Assembly (NCBI GenBank): GCA_014239455.1
Contig: JAAZYV010000019.1
Coordinates: 45,320 to 109,319, forward strand
DNA from: Paracoccaceae bacterium
GTDB lineage: Bacteria > Pseudomonadota > Alphaproteobacteria > Rhodobacterales > Rhodobacteraceae
Length of the DNA: 64,000 nucleotides
Direction: 5' to 3'
Positions 16,243 to 28,310 of the stretch are shown here, piece after piece. Each line of letters begins with the position of its first letter. The first letter of the stretch is position 1. A program made the translations under genes and the position numbers. The notes beneath the pieces were generated by a model. The model was not told the DNA's origin. It did not search any database and worked only from the letters and a program-made list of their open reading frames with translations.

Positions 16243-18912
16243 TTAACCAAGATTCTGCTTTAAATAGCTTGTCACATTTTTTACTATTTGATCTACTTTG
16301 CCACTCCCATGACCTCCACCTTGAGCAAAGTCAGGTCGCCCCCCACCCCTACCGTTCGTCAACTTTGAAATAATCTTAATAATATCGACAGCCGAAATAA
16401 CTTCACACAACCTTGATGTCACTCCGACAGTATATGATATTTTATCCATGTCTTCCGATATATTAATTATTACTCCAGAATCAACTTTCATTTTGTGCTC
16501 ATCAGTTAACGAACGCATGTCCTTAATTTCAAATCCATCTAGAGTATTAATTATCAACTGGACTCCATGAATTTCATTTAAATAATTACTCATTACTTTT
16601 TGCTTAGAATGACCTTCTGAACTTTTTTTCAGTTCAGCCACCTGATCAAGAAGTAATCTCTTATCCATAAGCAATGTGTTAATTCTTTCACCAATTTTAT
16701 TTACTGGGGCTTTTAGCATGGCAGCTAAATCAGAAAGATTACTACGATTAGATTGCCCAAACTTTAGTGCACCTAATCCAGTCAAGGCCTCAATACGTCT
16801 GATACCTGAACTAGAAGCAATTTCCGCTTTGATGACGAAAGAACCAATCATCCCAGTTCTTTCAACATGGGTTCCTCCACAAAGTTCCATGGAATATCTG
16901 CTTCCCCCTTCTACTTCTAATTTGCTATCGTCTTCATCGCCCATTAAGACCACACGTACTTCTTCGTCATATTTTTCTCCAAAAAGAGCTTGAGCTCCAA
17001 GTTTCTTTGCATCATCTAAATCCATCAACCTAGTAGAAACAATAGAATTTTGTACAATTTTTTCATTAACTATCTCTTCAACAAGCGTGATATCCATGGG
17101 GGATAGTGGCTTGTTATGTGAAAAATCAAATCGAATTCTTTCAGCACTGTTAAGAGACCCTCTCTGGTTTACATGTGAACCCAGTACATCTTTCAAAGCT
17201 TGATGCATTATGTGTGTTGCAGAGTGATTAGAGGATATCTTATTTCGAGTTAAGGGATCCACCTCCAATTGCACAAGATCTCCAGAGGATATTTTACCAT
17301 TCAAGATCTTTAATTTGTGCACAAAAAGGTCTCCAATTTTCTGCACATCTTCAATAGTTGCATCCATCTTATCATTAAAAATTCTTCCGCTATCAGCAAC
17401 TTGACCTCCACTCTCGGCATAAAATGGTGTCTGATTAAAAACTGCATCGATTAGATCATTTTCATCGGCTAGGTCTTGTTGGACCCCGCCAATTACTAAT
17501 GCCAAGACCTTTGCCTGCGATCTGAGCGTCTTGTATCCTAAAAACTCCGTTGTTCCTAATTTATTGCAAAGGTCAAACCAAATACGATCTATTTTCTTAT
17601 CCCCTGATCCAGACCAAGCCTCTCTAGCTCTTGTTTTTTGCAATTTCATGGCCTCATCAAAGCCTTTTAAATCAACCTGTAACTGTCGTTCCCGCAGAGT
17701 ATCCTGGGTCAAATCTAAGGGGAATCCATACGTGTCATATAGCTTGAAAGCAACATCTCCAGATATTTTATCTCCATCTTTTAATTTATTAATTTCATCA
17801 TCTAAAATATCCAAGCCTCTATCCAAAGTTTTTTTGAACTTAACTTCCTCATTTAGCAAACTATCTTGAATCAATTCTCTAGCCTCAATAAGTTCTGGAA
17901 AGGCAACCCCCATCTCACGAGTTAATGAATTAACCATCTTGTGCATCATGGGCTCCTTGACACCCAGAAAGTGCACGTGACGCATAGCCCTTCTCATTAT
18001 CCTTCTTAAGACATATCCTCTTCCTTCATTGGAGGGGAAAATACCTTCTGTTATCAAGAATGAAATTGATCTAATGTGATCAGCGATTACCCTATGATGA
18101 ATATTCATGTCTCCATCCGGTTGTTGTGAAGATAAGTTTGCTGACTCTTCAATTAAACCTCTCATCAAATCTGTATTAAAATTGTCATGTGTTCCCTGCA
18201 AAACAGCACCAATTCTTTCCAGCCCCATGCCAGTATCGATAGATGGTTTTGGTAAATTTATTTGGTTACCATCTTCCAATTGATCGTACTGCATAAATAC
18301 TAAATTCCAGATTTCCACAAATCTATCGCCATCCTCTTCTGATGAACCAGGAGGTCCTCCTTGCACACTCGGGCCATGATCAAAGAATATCTCTGAACAG
18401 GGTCCACAGGGACCCGTTGGGCCCATAGACCAAAAATTATCAGTGCTTTTTATCTTTATGATCTGAGAACCAGATAATCCTGCATATTTCTGCCAGATCT
18501 TAATGGCTTCTTCATCAGTATGATAAACCGTTACTAGTAACTTCTCTTTTGGCAAATCAAACTCTTTGGTGATTAAATCCCAAGCAAGAGGAATAGCTAA
18601 CTCTTTAAAATAATGACCAAAGGAAAAATTACCCAACATTTCGAAAAAGGTGTGATGACGCGCAGTGTATCCTACATTATCTAAATCATTATGTTTCCCG
18701 CCAGCACGCAAACACTTCTGACTAGTTACAGCAGATCCATAGTTTCTTTTTTCCACACCAGTGAAGACATTTTTAAATTGTACCATTCCTGAATTCGTAA
18801 ACATCAGGGTTGGATCATTATTGGGAACTAAAGACGAACTTTTAACGACTTCATGTCCTTTCTTCTCAAAAAAATCCAGAAAAGCCGTCCGAATTTCTGC
18901 TAGCCCAACCAT
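16243..18912 (-). CDS. alaS: Alanyl-tRNA synthetase
   Basis: About 889 aa: catalytic class II domain at the N-terminus (HHTFFEMLGNFSFGHYFK, STDNFWSMGPTGPCGPCSEI), tRNA-recognition middle, editing domain with the zinc/water motif NHSATHIMHQAL and CGGTHVERTG, and the C-terminal C-Ala domain ending in GGGRPDFAQGGG. The start at 18912 follows AGAGG, while the frame's first ATG four codons upstream has no such site. It lies downstream of recA in the same direction, a common alphaproteobacterial arrangement. Confidence 0.96.
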   Translation of the reverse strand: MVGLAEIRTAFLDFFEKKGHEVVKSSSLVPNNDPTLMFTNSGMVQFKNVFTGVEKRNYGSAVTSQKCLRAGGKHNDLDNVGYTARHHTFFEMLGNFSFGHYFKELAIPLAWDLITKEFDLPKEKLLVTVYHTDEEAIKIWQKYAGLSGSQIIKIKSTDNFWSMGPTGPCGPCSEIFFDHGPSVQGGPPGSSEEDGDRFVEIWNLVFMQYDQLEDGNQINLPKPSIDTGMGLERIGAVLQGTHDNFNTDLMRGLIEESANLSSQQPDGDMNIHHRVIADHIRSISFLITEGIFPSNEGRGYVLRRIMRRAMRHVHFLGVKEPMMHKMVNSLTREMGVAFPELIEARELIQDSLLNEEVKFKKTLDRGLDILDDEINKLKDGDKISGDVAFKLYDTYGFPLDLTQDTLRERQLQVDLKGFDEAMKLQKTRAREAWSGSGDKKIDRIWFDLCNKLGTTEFLGYKTLRSQAKVLALVIGGVQQDLADENDLIDAVFNQTPFYAESGGQVADSGRIFNDKMDATIEDVQKIGDLFVHKLKILNGKISSGDLVQLEVDPLTRNKISSNHSATHIMHQALKDVLGSHVNQRGSLNSAERIRFDFSHNKPLSPMDITLVEEIVNEKIVQNSIVSTRLMDLDDAKKLGAQALFGEKYDEEVRVVLMGDEDDSKLEVEGGSRYSMELCGGTHVERTGMIGSFVIKAEIASSSGIRRIEALTGLGALKFGQSNRSNLSDLAAMLKAPVNKIGERINTLLMDKRLLLDQVAELKKSSEGHSKQKVMSNYLNEIHGVQLIINTLDGFEIKDMRSLTDEHKMKVDSGVIINISEDMDKISYTVGVTSRLCEVISAVDIIKIISKLTNGRGGGRPDFAQGGGHGSGKVDQIVKNVTSYLKQNLG

Positions 18913-19007
18913 AATTCCTCTCATTATAAACTACAGTGCGTCCAATAAAATACTATAATTGTAATGCTTTAAATATCTTCATAAAGCTTATTAGGTCTAG
19001 CTCTTAC

Positions 19008-20081
19008 TCAATCCTTTTCCAAAAGAGCAGGTTCCTCTACAAGTTCCTTAGAGCTATCATTTCCTAAACCATTTACATTTCTAATCTTTGTTTCAATCTC
19101 TGCTGCTAATTCTTGATTATCAATTAAAAATTTCTTTGCATTTTCTCGACCCTGACCTATTCGCTCATCACCGTAAGAAAACCATGCACCAGATTTCTCA
19201 ATGATGCCAAATTTAACACCTAAATCAATTATTTCGCCTGACTTTGAAATACCTTCACCATACATTATATCGAATTCCACCTGCTTAAAAGGCGGTGAGA
19301 CTTTATTCTTCACAACTTTAACACGTGTTGCATTGCCTACTATTTCATCACGATCTTTTAGGGCTCCTATACGCCGAATATCCAATCTTACCGAAGCATA
19401 AAACTTTAATGCATTTCCTCCAGTTGTAGTCTCTGGACTTCCAAACATCACTCCTATCTTCATTCTAATCTGGTTTATAAAAATCACCATGCAATTAGAA
19501 CGACTTATAGCGCCTGTCAACTTTCTCATTGCTTGGCTCATCAACCTAGCTTGAGCTCCTACTTGCGCATCGCCCATATCCCCTTCTAACTCTGACCTAG
19601 GAGTTAAGGCTGCTACGGAATCAACCACTACCAATGAAACTGCACCAGATCTAACTAATGTCTCCGTAATCTCTAACGCTTGCTCACCTGTATCGGGTTG
19701 GGAAATAAGTAATTCATCCAAATTTACCCCTAGTTTCTTAGCATAATTAGGGTCTAAAGCATGCTCGGCATCAACAAATGCGCAAATGCCTTCCGTCTTT
19801 TGCACCTCTGCTACTACATGGAGGGCTAAGGTTGTTTTTCCAGAACTTTCAGGACCATATATTTCCACAATTCGACCCCTGGGAAGTCCTCCGATACCAA
19901 GGGCTATATCTAAACTAATTGATCCTGTTGAAACTGCTTCAATATCAATCGCTGGATTTTCTTGTCCCAATTTCATTATTGAGCCTTTTCCAAAATTTCG
20001 CTCAATCTGGGCTAGTGCAGTTTCAAGTGCCTTTTCTTTATCCATTTCAAGTCTTTCTGAAAAATCAACAAGTTTTGTCAT
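19008..20081 (-). CDS. recA: RecA recombinase
   Basis: 357 aa. ATP-dependent strand exchange and LexA co-protease in the SOS response. It contains the Walker [29 protein letters not shown], the Walker [14 protein letters not shown]1 [19 protein letters not shown], and L2 with [26 protein letters not shown]7-GTTC box stands 83-97 bp upstream of the start codon, indicating control by an alphaproteobacterial LexA. Confidence 0.98.
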   Translation of the reverse strand: MTKLVDFSERLEMDKEKALETALAQIERNFGKGSIMKLGQENPAIDIEAVSTGSISLDIALGIGGLPRGRIVEIYGPESSGKTTLALHVVAEVQKTEGICAFVDAEHALDPNYAKKLGVNLDELLISQPDTGEQALEITETLVRSGAVSLVVVDSVAALTPRSELEGDMGDAQVGAQARLMSQAMRKLTGAISRSNCMVIFINQIRMKIGVMFGSPETTTGGNALKFYASVRLDIRRIGALKDRDEIVGNATRVKVVKNKVSPPFKQVEFDIMYGEGISKSGEIIDLGVKFGIIEKSGAWFSYGDERIGQGRENAKKFLIDNQELAAEIETKIRNVNGLGNDSSKELVEEPALLEKD

Positions 20082-20163
20082 TTATATTTCCTTATTTCAT
20101 ATCTTTGTTTCGGTAGCAACATTACAAACTTAAAACTTAATAAAAATGATGGAATCATATTTT

Positions 20164-20178
20164 GTTCACTTTGTGTTC
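20164..20178 (-). promoter_or_regulatory. SOS (LexA) box upstream of recA
   Basis: On the + strand the site reads GTTC-ACTTTGT-GTTC (20164-20178), so from recA it reads GAAC-N7-GAAC. This direct repeat with 7-bp spacing is the known LexA operator of alphaproteobacteria (Rhodobacter, Rhizobium), not the E. coli palindrome. It lies in the only 134-bp gap before recA, where the promoter must be. Confidence 0.8.
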
Positions 20179-20215
20179 TTACACTTTCTTTGCCATTGAG
20201 CAAGATAATTCTGGA

Positions 20216-21430
20216 TTAACTTACTCTCTTTAAAACCGCCCTAAAAAAACCATCTCCTGCTACTAAAGGATGTAAAAGGGATCGATTTAAATCTCTGAAA
20301 TTTGGATTTTGCATCAAAAACAAATTTACCTGTGCATCACCTTCATCCGGTAACAAAGAACAAACCACGTAAATGACAACACCTCCAACTTTCACTTGGC
20401 AACTCGCTTCCTTGAGAAGCTTTGCCTGATTTTCCTTTAATTCTTCAAGCCTATTTTTAGTTAAGTTCCATTTGGCTTGGGGATCACGTCTCCAAATACC
20501 TGATCCAGAGCAAGGTGCGTCCACAAAGACGACATCACAAGATGATCTGTAATTCTTTAAATCTAAAATGTTTAATAATTTTATCTTAGCACCTGCCCTG
20601 TTAGCCCGACTTATCAATTCAGTAAGTCTTTTCTGATTAATATCAAAAGCTAATAACTCTCCTCTGTTCATTATAGTAGAAGCTATTGCTAATGTTTTTC
20701 CTCCACCGCCAGCACAATAATCAAGAATACGTCCACCTTCGATTATTTCAGGTAAATCACACATGATCTGAGAAGATAAATCTTGGATCTCAATCATTCC
20801 AGAATTATAGCTTCTAGAAGATTTTACCAATTTACGACCATCAATAACTTGAAGAGCATTGGTAGCAATGCTTAAACCAGAACATAAAATTCCCTCACCA
20901 GCTAATTTCTCTTGGACTTCAGGTTTCTGACTTTTTATCAGATTTACGCGCAAATAAAGAGGGGCTCTTTCTTGCATTTTTTTCATAACTAATTTCAAGT
21001 CTGCTCCAAGTGATTGCGATAATCCACTGGCCAAAAATGATGGATAATCAAAAGCTATTGAACTTGGAGCTTTTGCCAAAATTTGGTTTTTTTCCTCCAG
21101 TATATTGATCTCGTTTGAATTTGGGGGCTTTGGAAAATATTCATTTTTCTTGATTTCATTTATCAATTCATCTTTTTTATGATGATCAGCCAAATAGGAT
21201 AGAATTAAAAGGCGACCATTTTCTTTATAGCCTCTCAATTCAAATGGAAAGATAAGTGATTTCCTTTTTCTAAGAACTTCAAAAATTATATCACGAATGG
21301 AATATCTATCGCTAGAACCAGCAAATCGACTACCTCTAAACCAACTTTTTAAGGCTACCTCAATTGGTTTTCCTGTGAGATAATCATCGATTATCTCAAT
21401 TGCCGCTACTGCTCTTGAAATTGGCCGCAT
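20216..21430 (-). CDS. RsmB-family rRNA (cytosine-C5)-methyltransferase
   Basis: 404 aa. The N-terminal NusB-like helical region (residues 1-135) is followed by a Rossmann methyltransferase domain: ILDYCAGGGGKTLAIASTI (motif I), VFVDAPCSGSGIWRRDPQAKW (motif IV, catalytic support Cys) and YVVCSLLPDEGD, which carries the nucleophilic Cys of motif VI. Likely targets 16S rRNA C967 as RsmB does, but alphaproteobacteria carry several paralogues. It follows guaB with a 15-bp gap. Confidence 0.88.
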   Translation of the reverse strand: MRPISRAVAAIEIIDDYLTGKPIEVALKSWFRGSRFAGSSDRYSIRDIIFEVLRKRKSLIFPFELRGYKENGRLLILSYLADHHKKDELINEIKKNEYFPKPPNSNEINILEEKNQILAKAPSSIAFDYPSFLASGLSQSLGADLKLVMKKMQERAPLYLRVNLIKSQKPEVQEKLAGEGILCSGLSIATNALQVIDGRKLVKSSRSYNSGMIEIQDLSSQIMCDLPEIIEGGRILDYCAGGGGKTLAIASTIMNRGELLAFDINQKRLTELISRANRAGAKIKLLNILDLKNYRSSCDVVFVDAPCSGSGIWRRDPQAKWNLTKNRLEELKENQAKLLKEASCQVKVGGVVIYVVCSLLPDEGDAQVNLFLMQNPNFRDLNRSLLHPLVAGDGFFRAVLKRVS

Positions 21431-21445
21431 ATCTTCTAAAAGTAA

Positions 21446-23728
<2,283 letters not shown>

Positions 23729-23757
<29 letters not shown>

Positions 23758-24886
23758 TGATCCCACCAAAATGGTTATCTGCACTCATAAGTGAATACAG
23801 TATCCCCTCCCTTAATCCCCGATCAGCCACCCTCATACTTTTGGTCGGCCAAATCCTCAACAAAGTTTGCATGATGGCTGATCCAGACATAATCAATTCC
23901 GCTCTATCTCGCCCTATACCAGGTTCTCTCTTTCTCCCTTCAGGACCTAGCTGCAAAAACTTTTTAATTACCGCATCAATATCAGCCGCTTTTAAGTCAA
24001 GACCATCTACCTTCAGCCTGTCATATCTGCGAAGACCCAAATGTACTGCTCCCAAGGTAGTTACTGTTCCTGAGGTGCCAATTATTTGCAAATCTTCTTT
24101 CTTATCCATTATATCTTTTGAAAAGTAAGGTAAAAAATTCTCAATTTGTTGTTCAAAATCACAAGACATTAAAGCAAATCTGGCACTATCGTCTTCAACA
24201 TCAGAATACCTTTCCAACAAAGTTGCCACCCCAAGTGGTACCGAAATCCAATCAACTATTCTTACTCTCCCTGTGCTTTCAGAAAAATTTCTTGTATCAG
24301 CTGATTTGTGATGATCTAGTTGTAAGTCTAACATAGCTGCCACTCGATGTTCTTGAGGGACGCAAACCAAATCAATCCAGACTAACTCAGTAGAACCTCC
24401 CCCAATATCAACTATTAAAACTTGAGATACCTTAGAGTCTAGCAAGGGAGCACAACTGATAACAGCTAACCTTGCTTCCTCTTCAGGTTTTATAAGTTCT
24501 AAAGTTAGACCCGTATCCCTCTTGACCTTACTGAGAAATTTTCTACCATTCTTCGATCTCCTGCATGCCTCTGTAGCTACTAAGCGTGACCTTCTCACTT
24601 CGAACCTTTTAAGCTTCTTAGAACAAACGTGTAAGGCCTGAAGAGCTCTAGTAATACCTGCTTGGGATAGTTCCCCAGTTCTCTCTAAGTCAAGTCCAAG
24701 CCTGACTGACTTTGAAAAGGCATCTACTATTTCGAATCTGGGACCAGTTGGTCGGGCGATAAGCATTCGACAACTATTCGTTCCTAAGTCTAATGCTGCG
24801 TACAATGATTTCTTACTTCTTTCTTCACCCCTTTTAAATTCATTCTTATGCCTTACCAACTTAGGACCCTTGCCTAAGTTCACCAT
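23729..24886 (-). CDS. ppx: Exopolyphosphatase / guanosine pentaphosphatase family
   Basis: 385 aa. Ppx/GppA phosphatase of the ASKHA fold. It has the phosphate-binding LDLGTNSCRMLIARP near residue 30, VATEACRRSKNG, the second glycine-rich loop VDIGGGSTELVWID, and GTSGTVTTLGAVHLGL. It either trims polyphosphate or hydrolyses pppGpp; the sequence alone does not decide. The ATG at 24886 has GGAAGGG seven bases upstream, preferred over a TTG six codons earlier. Upstream gene of the ppx-rlmE pair. Confidence 0.9.
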
Positions 24887-24904
24887 AAAATTTCCCTTCC
24901 ACAA

Positions 24905-25171
24905 AAAATAGCAGAATCAGAATTTAGTAAAAGTGACGTCTTATTTGCCCAATTACCTGTTAAGCTACTACTTTTCTATTTGTTATTGAGCGTAATATAA
25001 ACATTGGATTAACTCAACAAGTTTAAATCTTTGCTCTTTAGTGTCGCCTTAGATCATAAATCTGTCGATTTCAGAACAACAAAGTTGTCAGGTCACCTGT
25101 TACAACGCCTTTGGCGAAGTAATACCGACAGAAAAAATCCACCAATTTTTCCACAGTAAGCTAAAAGAAAT
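24905..25171 (+). other. Divergent intergenic region with leader-like sequence
   Basis: About 270 bp between divergent ppx and the methyltransferase gene. It should hold both promoters. The only notable structure is the pair of overlapping hairpins at 25084-25123, listed separately. No coding frame was seen. Confidence 0.4.
25084..25123 (+). promoter_or_regulatory. Two overlapping, mutually exclusive hairpins in a possible leader
   Basis: Hairpin A: GTTGTCAGG (25084-25092) pairs with CCTGTTACAAC (25096-25106), 9 bp with a TT bulge and a 3-base loop. Hairpin B: GTTAC (25099-25103) pairs with GTAAT (25119-25123), with an inner GCC/GGC stem (25107-25109 with 25113-25115). They share 25099-25106 and cannot coexist. 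They lie 49-88 bp before the methyltransferase start. No known riboswitch motif was recognised, so this is only a candidate regulator. Confidence 0.35.
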
Positions 25172-26113
25172 ATGACGAAAACTGTTCTAGAGAGTTTAAA
25201 TAAAACAGTAATTATTGGCCATGATGAACCATTTTGTGTCATCGGTGAAAGGATAAATCCTACCGGTAGAAAAAAATTGGCTGCCGAACTTGAAGCTGAA
25301 AATTTTGAAACGGTAAGAAGTGATGCATTACATCAGGTAAGCTCAGGTGCCTGCGTGTTAGATATCAATGCTGGAGTAGTATATAATTCGAATCCTAACC
25401 CTAACGAAACTGAACCAATCTTGATGGAAAAACTGATAACACTAGTACAAACTGTTGTGGATGTACCTCTATGTATCGATAGTTCTGTTCCCGCCGCACT
25501 AGAAGCAGGACTGAATGCAGCCAAAGGGAGACCCTTATTAAACTCAATTACGGGGGAAGAAGAGCGCTTGGAGGCTCTGCTCCCTTTAGTAAAGAAATTT
25601 AAAGTGCCTGTCGTAGCAATTTCAAATGATGATACTGGCATATCAGAAGATCCTGATATCCGTTTTGCAGTTGCAAAAAAGATAGTCCAACGAGCTTCTG
25701 ATTTTGGCATTCCTGCAAACGACATTGTGGTTGATCCTTTGGTGATGCCCATTGGAGCAATGGCAACTGCAGGTCAACAAGTGTTTAGACTCATTAAAAG
25801 GTTACGAGAAGAGCTGAAGGTCAATACCACATGCGGAGCTTCAAACATATCCTTTGGCTTACCCAATAGACATACTATTAATGCCACATTTCTTCCAATG
25901 GCAATAGCTTCTGGAATGTCCAGTGCTATTATGAATCCAACAAACCCAAATGAAATGAGCTCCATTTTAGCAGCTAATTTGCTTATGAACAAAGATCCCA
26001 ATGGATCAAGATGGATTAAGAGCAATAGATCACTTAACCAAAAAAATGAATTAAATGGAAGTGTTGGAGAAAGACGGAGAGGTGACCGTCGCCGACGGAA
26101 AAATTCAAGTTAA
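25172..26113 (+). CDS. Methyltetrahydrofolate:corrinoid methyltransferase (pterin-binding family)
   Basis: 313 aa with a pterin-binding TIM barrel: VIGERINPTGRKKLAAELE, GACVLDINAGV, PLCIDSSVPAALEAGL, LLNSITGE and TTCGASNISFGLPNRHTIN. This family moves methyl groups between a corrinoid protein and tetrahydrofolate in demethylation of glycine betaine, other methylamines or aryl ethers. The neighbouring corrinoid-reactivation protein supports this. No corrinoid protein or substrate-specific methyltransferase is nearby, so the substrate is unknown. The C-terminus is an Arg/Lys-rich tail (GERRRGDRRRRKNSS), also seen on the next protein. Confidence 0.88.
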   Translation: MTKTVLESLNKTVIIGHDEPFCVIGERINPTGRKKLAAELEAENFETVRSDALHQVSSGACVLDINAGVVYNSNPNPNETEPILMEKLITLVQTVVDVPLCIDSSVPAALEAGLNAAKGRPLLNSITGEEERLEALLPLVKKFKVPVVAISNDDTGISEDPDIRFAVAKKIVQRASDFGIPANDIVVDPLVMPIGAMATAGQQVFRLIKRLREELKVNTTCGASNISFGLPNRHTINATFLPMAIASGMSSAIMNPTNPNEMSSILAANLLMNKDPNGSRWIKSNRSLNQKNELNGSVGERRRGDRRRRKNSS

Positions 26114-26155
26114 TCCTTTAACAGCGTCTTATAAGAATTGATACCGGAGTTAATT

Positions 26156-28207
26156 GTGACCGATGGTGAAAAAAAAGAAATTCCTGAAATTCAGCAACAT
26201 TTAGTTGTTTTTACCCCGTCAGGTTTGAGAGGACATGTACCTAATGGAACAAGTATTTTAGAGGCTGCAAGAAAATTTGGAGTAGACCTCGATAGTGTTT
26301 GTGGGGGAAGAGGAATTTGTTCTCGTTGCAAAGTTAAACCGGAAATCGGAACGTTTCCAAAATTTGGAATTACCACGACTAACCAATGTCTCAGTCCTTG
26401 GAATGATGTAGAAGAAAGAGTTAATAAAAAGAAGCTTTTTAAAAAAGGTCAAAGGCTTGGTTGCCAAACGAAAATAATTGACGATGTTATCATTGATATT
26501 CCTAGTGAGAGTCAGGTCCACAAACAAGTAGTCAGAAAAAGAGCTGAGGTCAGAGATGTTTTAGTTAACCCTGCTACAAAACTTTATTATGTGGAAGTTT
26601 CTCCTCCTAATATTCATAATCCGACAGGGGACCTTCAAAGATTAAAACTTGCTCTTGAAAAGCAGTGGGGCATAATTGATCTTGTAATTTCTATAAAGAA
26701 AATTCAAACACTACAGACCTTGCTACGTAAGGGAAATTGGGCAGTGACTTGCGCTGTATTCAAACAAAAAAATTCTCCCCCTGAAATTGTGAACATTTGG
26801 CCAGGTTTTTTTGATTCCCAAATATATGGTTTAGCTGTGGACCTTGGATCTACAACAATAGCAGCCCATCTCTGTAATCTAAGAACAGGAGAAGTAATAC
26901 ATTCCGCCGGGGAAATGAATCCCCAAATTAGATTTGGAGAAGATCTAATGAGCAGAGTCAGCTATTCTATGATGAACATAGACGGAGCTGAAAATTTAAA
27001 AGTTGTCGTTCAGGGATCACTGAATGACCTCATTGAGAAAATGATTCTAGATTGCAAAATAGAAGCTAAACAACTCCTTGAAATTACATTAGTTTGTAAT
27101 CCTGTCATGCACCATTTATTTCTTGGTATTAATCCCACAGAATTAGGACAAGCACCATTTGCACTTGCAACTTCTGAATCACTCTACTTGAATAATTGGG
27201 AGGTAGGATTAACCTCTTTAGACAATTGTAAAGTTTATATTCTCCCATGCATTGCAGGACATGTAGGGGCAGATGCAGCGGCAGTAATTCTTTCGGAGGC
27301 TCCAAATGAATCCAAAGAAAATGTTCTCATCATTGATGTGGGCACTAATGCTGAGCTTATATTAGGAAATGAAAAAAAAGTTTTGGCATGCTCTTCGCCT
27401 ACTGGCCCAGCCTTTGAGGGAGCACAAATATCATCAGGTCAAAGAGCCGCCCCAGGAGCAATAGAAAAAGTTAAAATCAATCCTCTAACGAAAGAACCGA
27501 TATTAAAGGTTATTGGTTGTGAAAGTTGGTCAAATGAACCTGAATTTTCTGAATACATTAAAGTTCAGGGAATCTCAGGCATTTGTGGCTCCGGGATAAT
27601 TGAGGCGGTTGCTGAAATGAGAACAGCTGGGGTATTAGACGGATCTGGCTTGATAGGATCTGAGGCAGAAACTGGCTCCGCAAGATGTATTTCAGAAAAA
27701 AGAACTAATAGCTATATCCTATATGATGGAACAGGAGAAGGCCGGACTTTAATTAAGGTGACAAATTCTGATGTCCGAGCAATCCAATTGGCCAAGGCAG
27801 CACTTTTTGCTGGAGCTAGACTGCTAATGGATGAAATGGGGATTGAAAAAGTTGATCGAATTGTGTTGGCAGGAGCCTTTGGGGCTCATATTTCAACAAA
27901 ACATGCTATGATTTTAGGAATGATACCAGATTGCAAGTTAGATAAAGTTACCTCTGCTGGTAATGCTGCTGGAACAGGTGCTAGAATAGCTCTCTTAAAT
28001 ATTGATGCCAGAGAGGAAATTTCAAAAACTGTTAAAAAGATAGCAAAAATAGAGACAGCTATGGAACCTAGATTTCAAGAATATTTCGTTTCTGCTTCAG
28101 CTATACCTAATTCCCTGTACGAATTTGAAGAATTAAACAAAATTGTCCATTTACCTAATATAAATTTCAACAAGAAAAGGCGCACCAGTCGGAGAAAAGA
28201 TAACTAA
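26156..28207 (+). CDS. Corrinoid-activation ATPase (RACo-like, 2Fe-2S ferredoxin plus ASKHA domain)
   Basis: About 683 aa. An N-terminal 2Fe-2S ferredoxin-like domain (CGGRGICSRCKVKP, a third Cys in TNQC and a fourth in GCQTK) precedes a middle domain and a large ASKHA ATPase domain (GLAVDLGSTTIAAHLCNL, LIIDVGTNAELILGN, SGICGSGIIEAVAEM, RIVLAGAFGAHIS). Such proteins reduce inactive Co(II)-corrinoid to Co(I) using ATP. The GTG at 26156 follows GGAG six bases upstream; the earlier TTG is less likely. It ends in a basic tail (NKKRRTSRRKDN), as its partner does. Same operon as the methyltransferase (42-bp gap). Confidence 0.88.
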   Translation: MTDGEKKEIPEIQQHLVVFTPSGLRGHVPNGTSILEAARKFGVDLDSVCGGRGICSRCKVKPEIGTFPKFGITTTNQCLSPWNDVEERVNKKKLFKKGQRLGCQTKIIDDVIIDIPSESQVHKQVVRKRAEVRDVLVNPATKLYYVEVSPPNIHNPTGDLQRLKLALEKQWGIIDLVISIKKIQTLQTLLRKGNWAVTCAVFKQKNSPPEIVNIWPGFFDSQIYGLAVDLGSTTIAAHLCNLRTGEVIHSAGEMNPQIRFGEDLMSRVSYSMMNIDGAENLKVVVQGSLNDLIEKMILDCKIEAKQLLEITLVCNPVMHHLFLGINPTELGQAPFALATSESLYLNNWEVGLTSLDNCKVYILPCIAGHVGADAAAVILSEAPNESKENVLIIDVGTNAELILGNEKKVLACSSPTGPAFEGAQISSGQRAAPGAIEKVKINPLTKEPILKVIGCESWSNEPEFSEYIKVQGISGICGSGIIEAVAEMRTAGVLDGSGLIGSEAETGSARCISEKRTNSYILYDGTGEGRTLIKVTNSDVRAIQLAKAALFAGARLLMDEMGIEKVDRIVLAGAFGAHISTKHAMILGMIPDCKLDKVTSAGNAAGTGARIALLNIDAREEISKTVKKIAKIETAMEPRFQEYFVSASAIPNSLYEFEELNKIVHLPNINFNKKRRTSRRKDN

Positions 28208-28310
28208 TTTCCAAATAATGCCTCTCCTTACTATTTCTCTTAGTTTAGTAATTTAAACGAGTATTCTGATCAGGTATGATAAATTCATGTCACTTCTTGA
28301 GGAAAATTAA

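Noticed and set aside
25000..25171. Cobalamin, SAM or THF riboswitch before the methyltransferase
   Set aside because: No B12-box-like GCCACTG and no match to the SAM-II, SAM/SAH or THF consensus as I remember them. Only the two alternative hairpins are reported.
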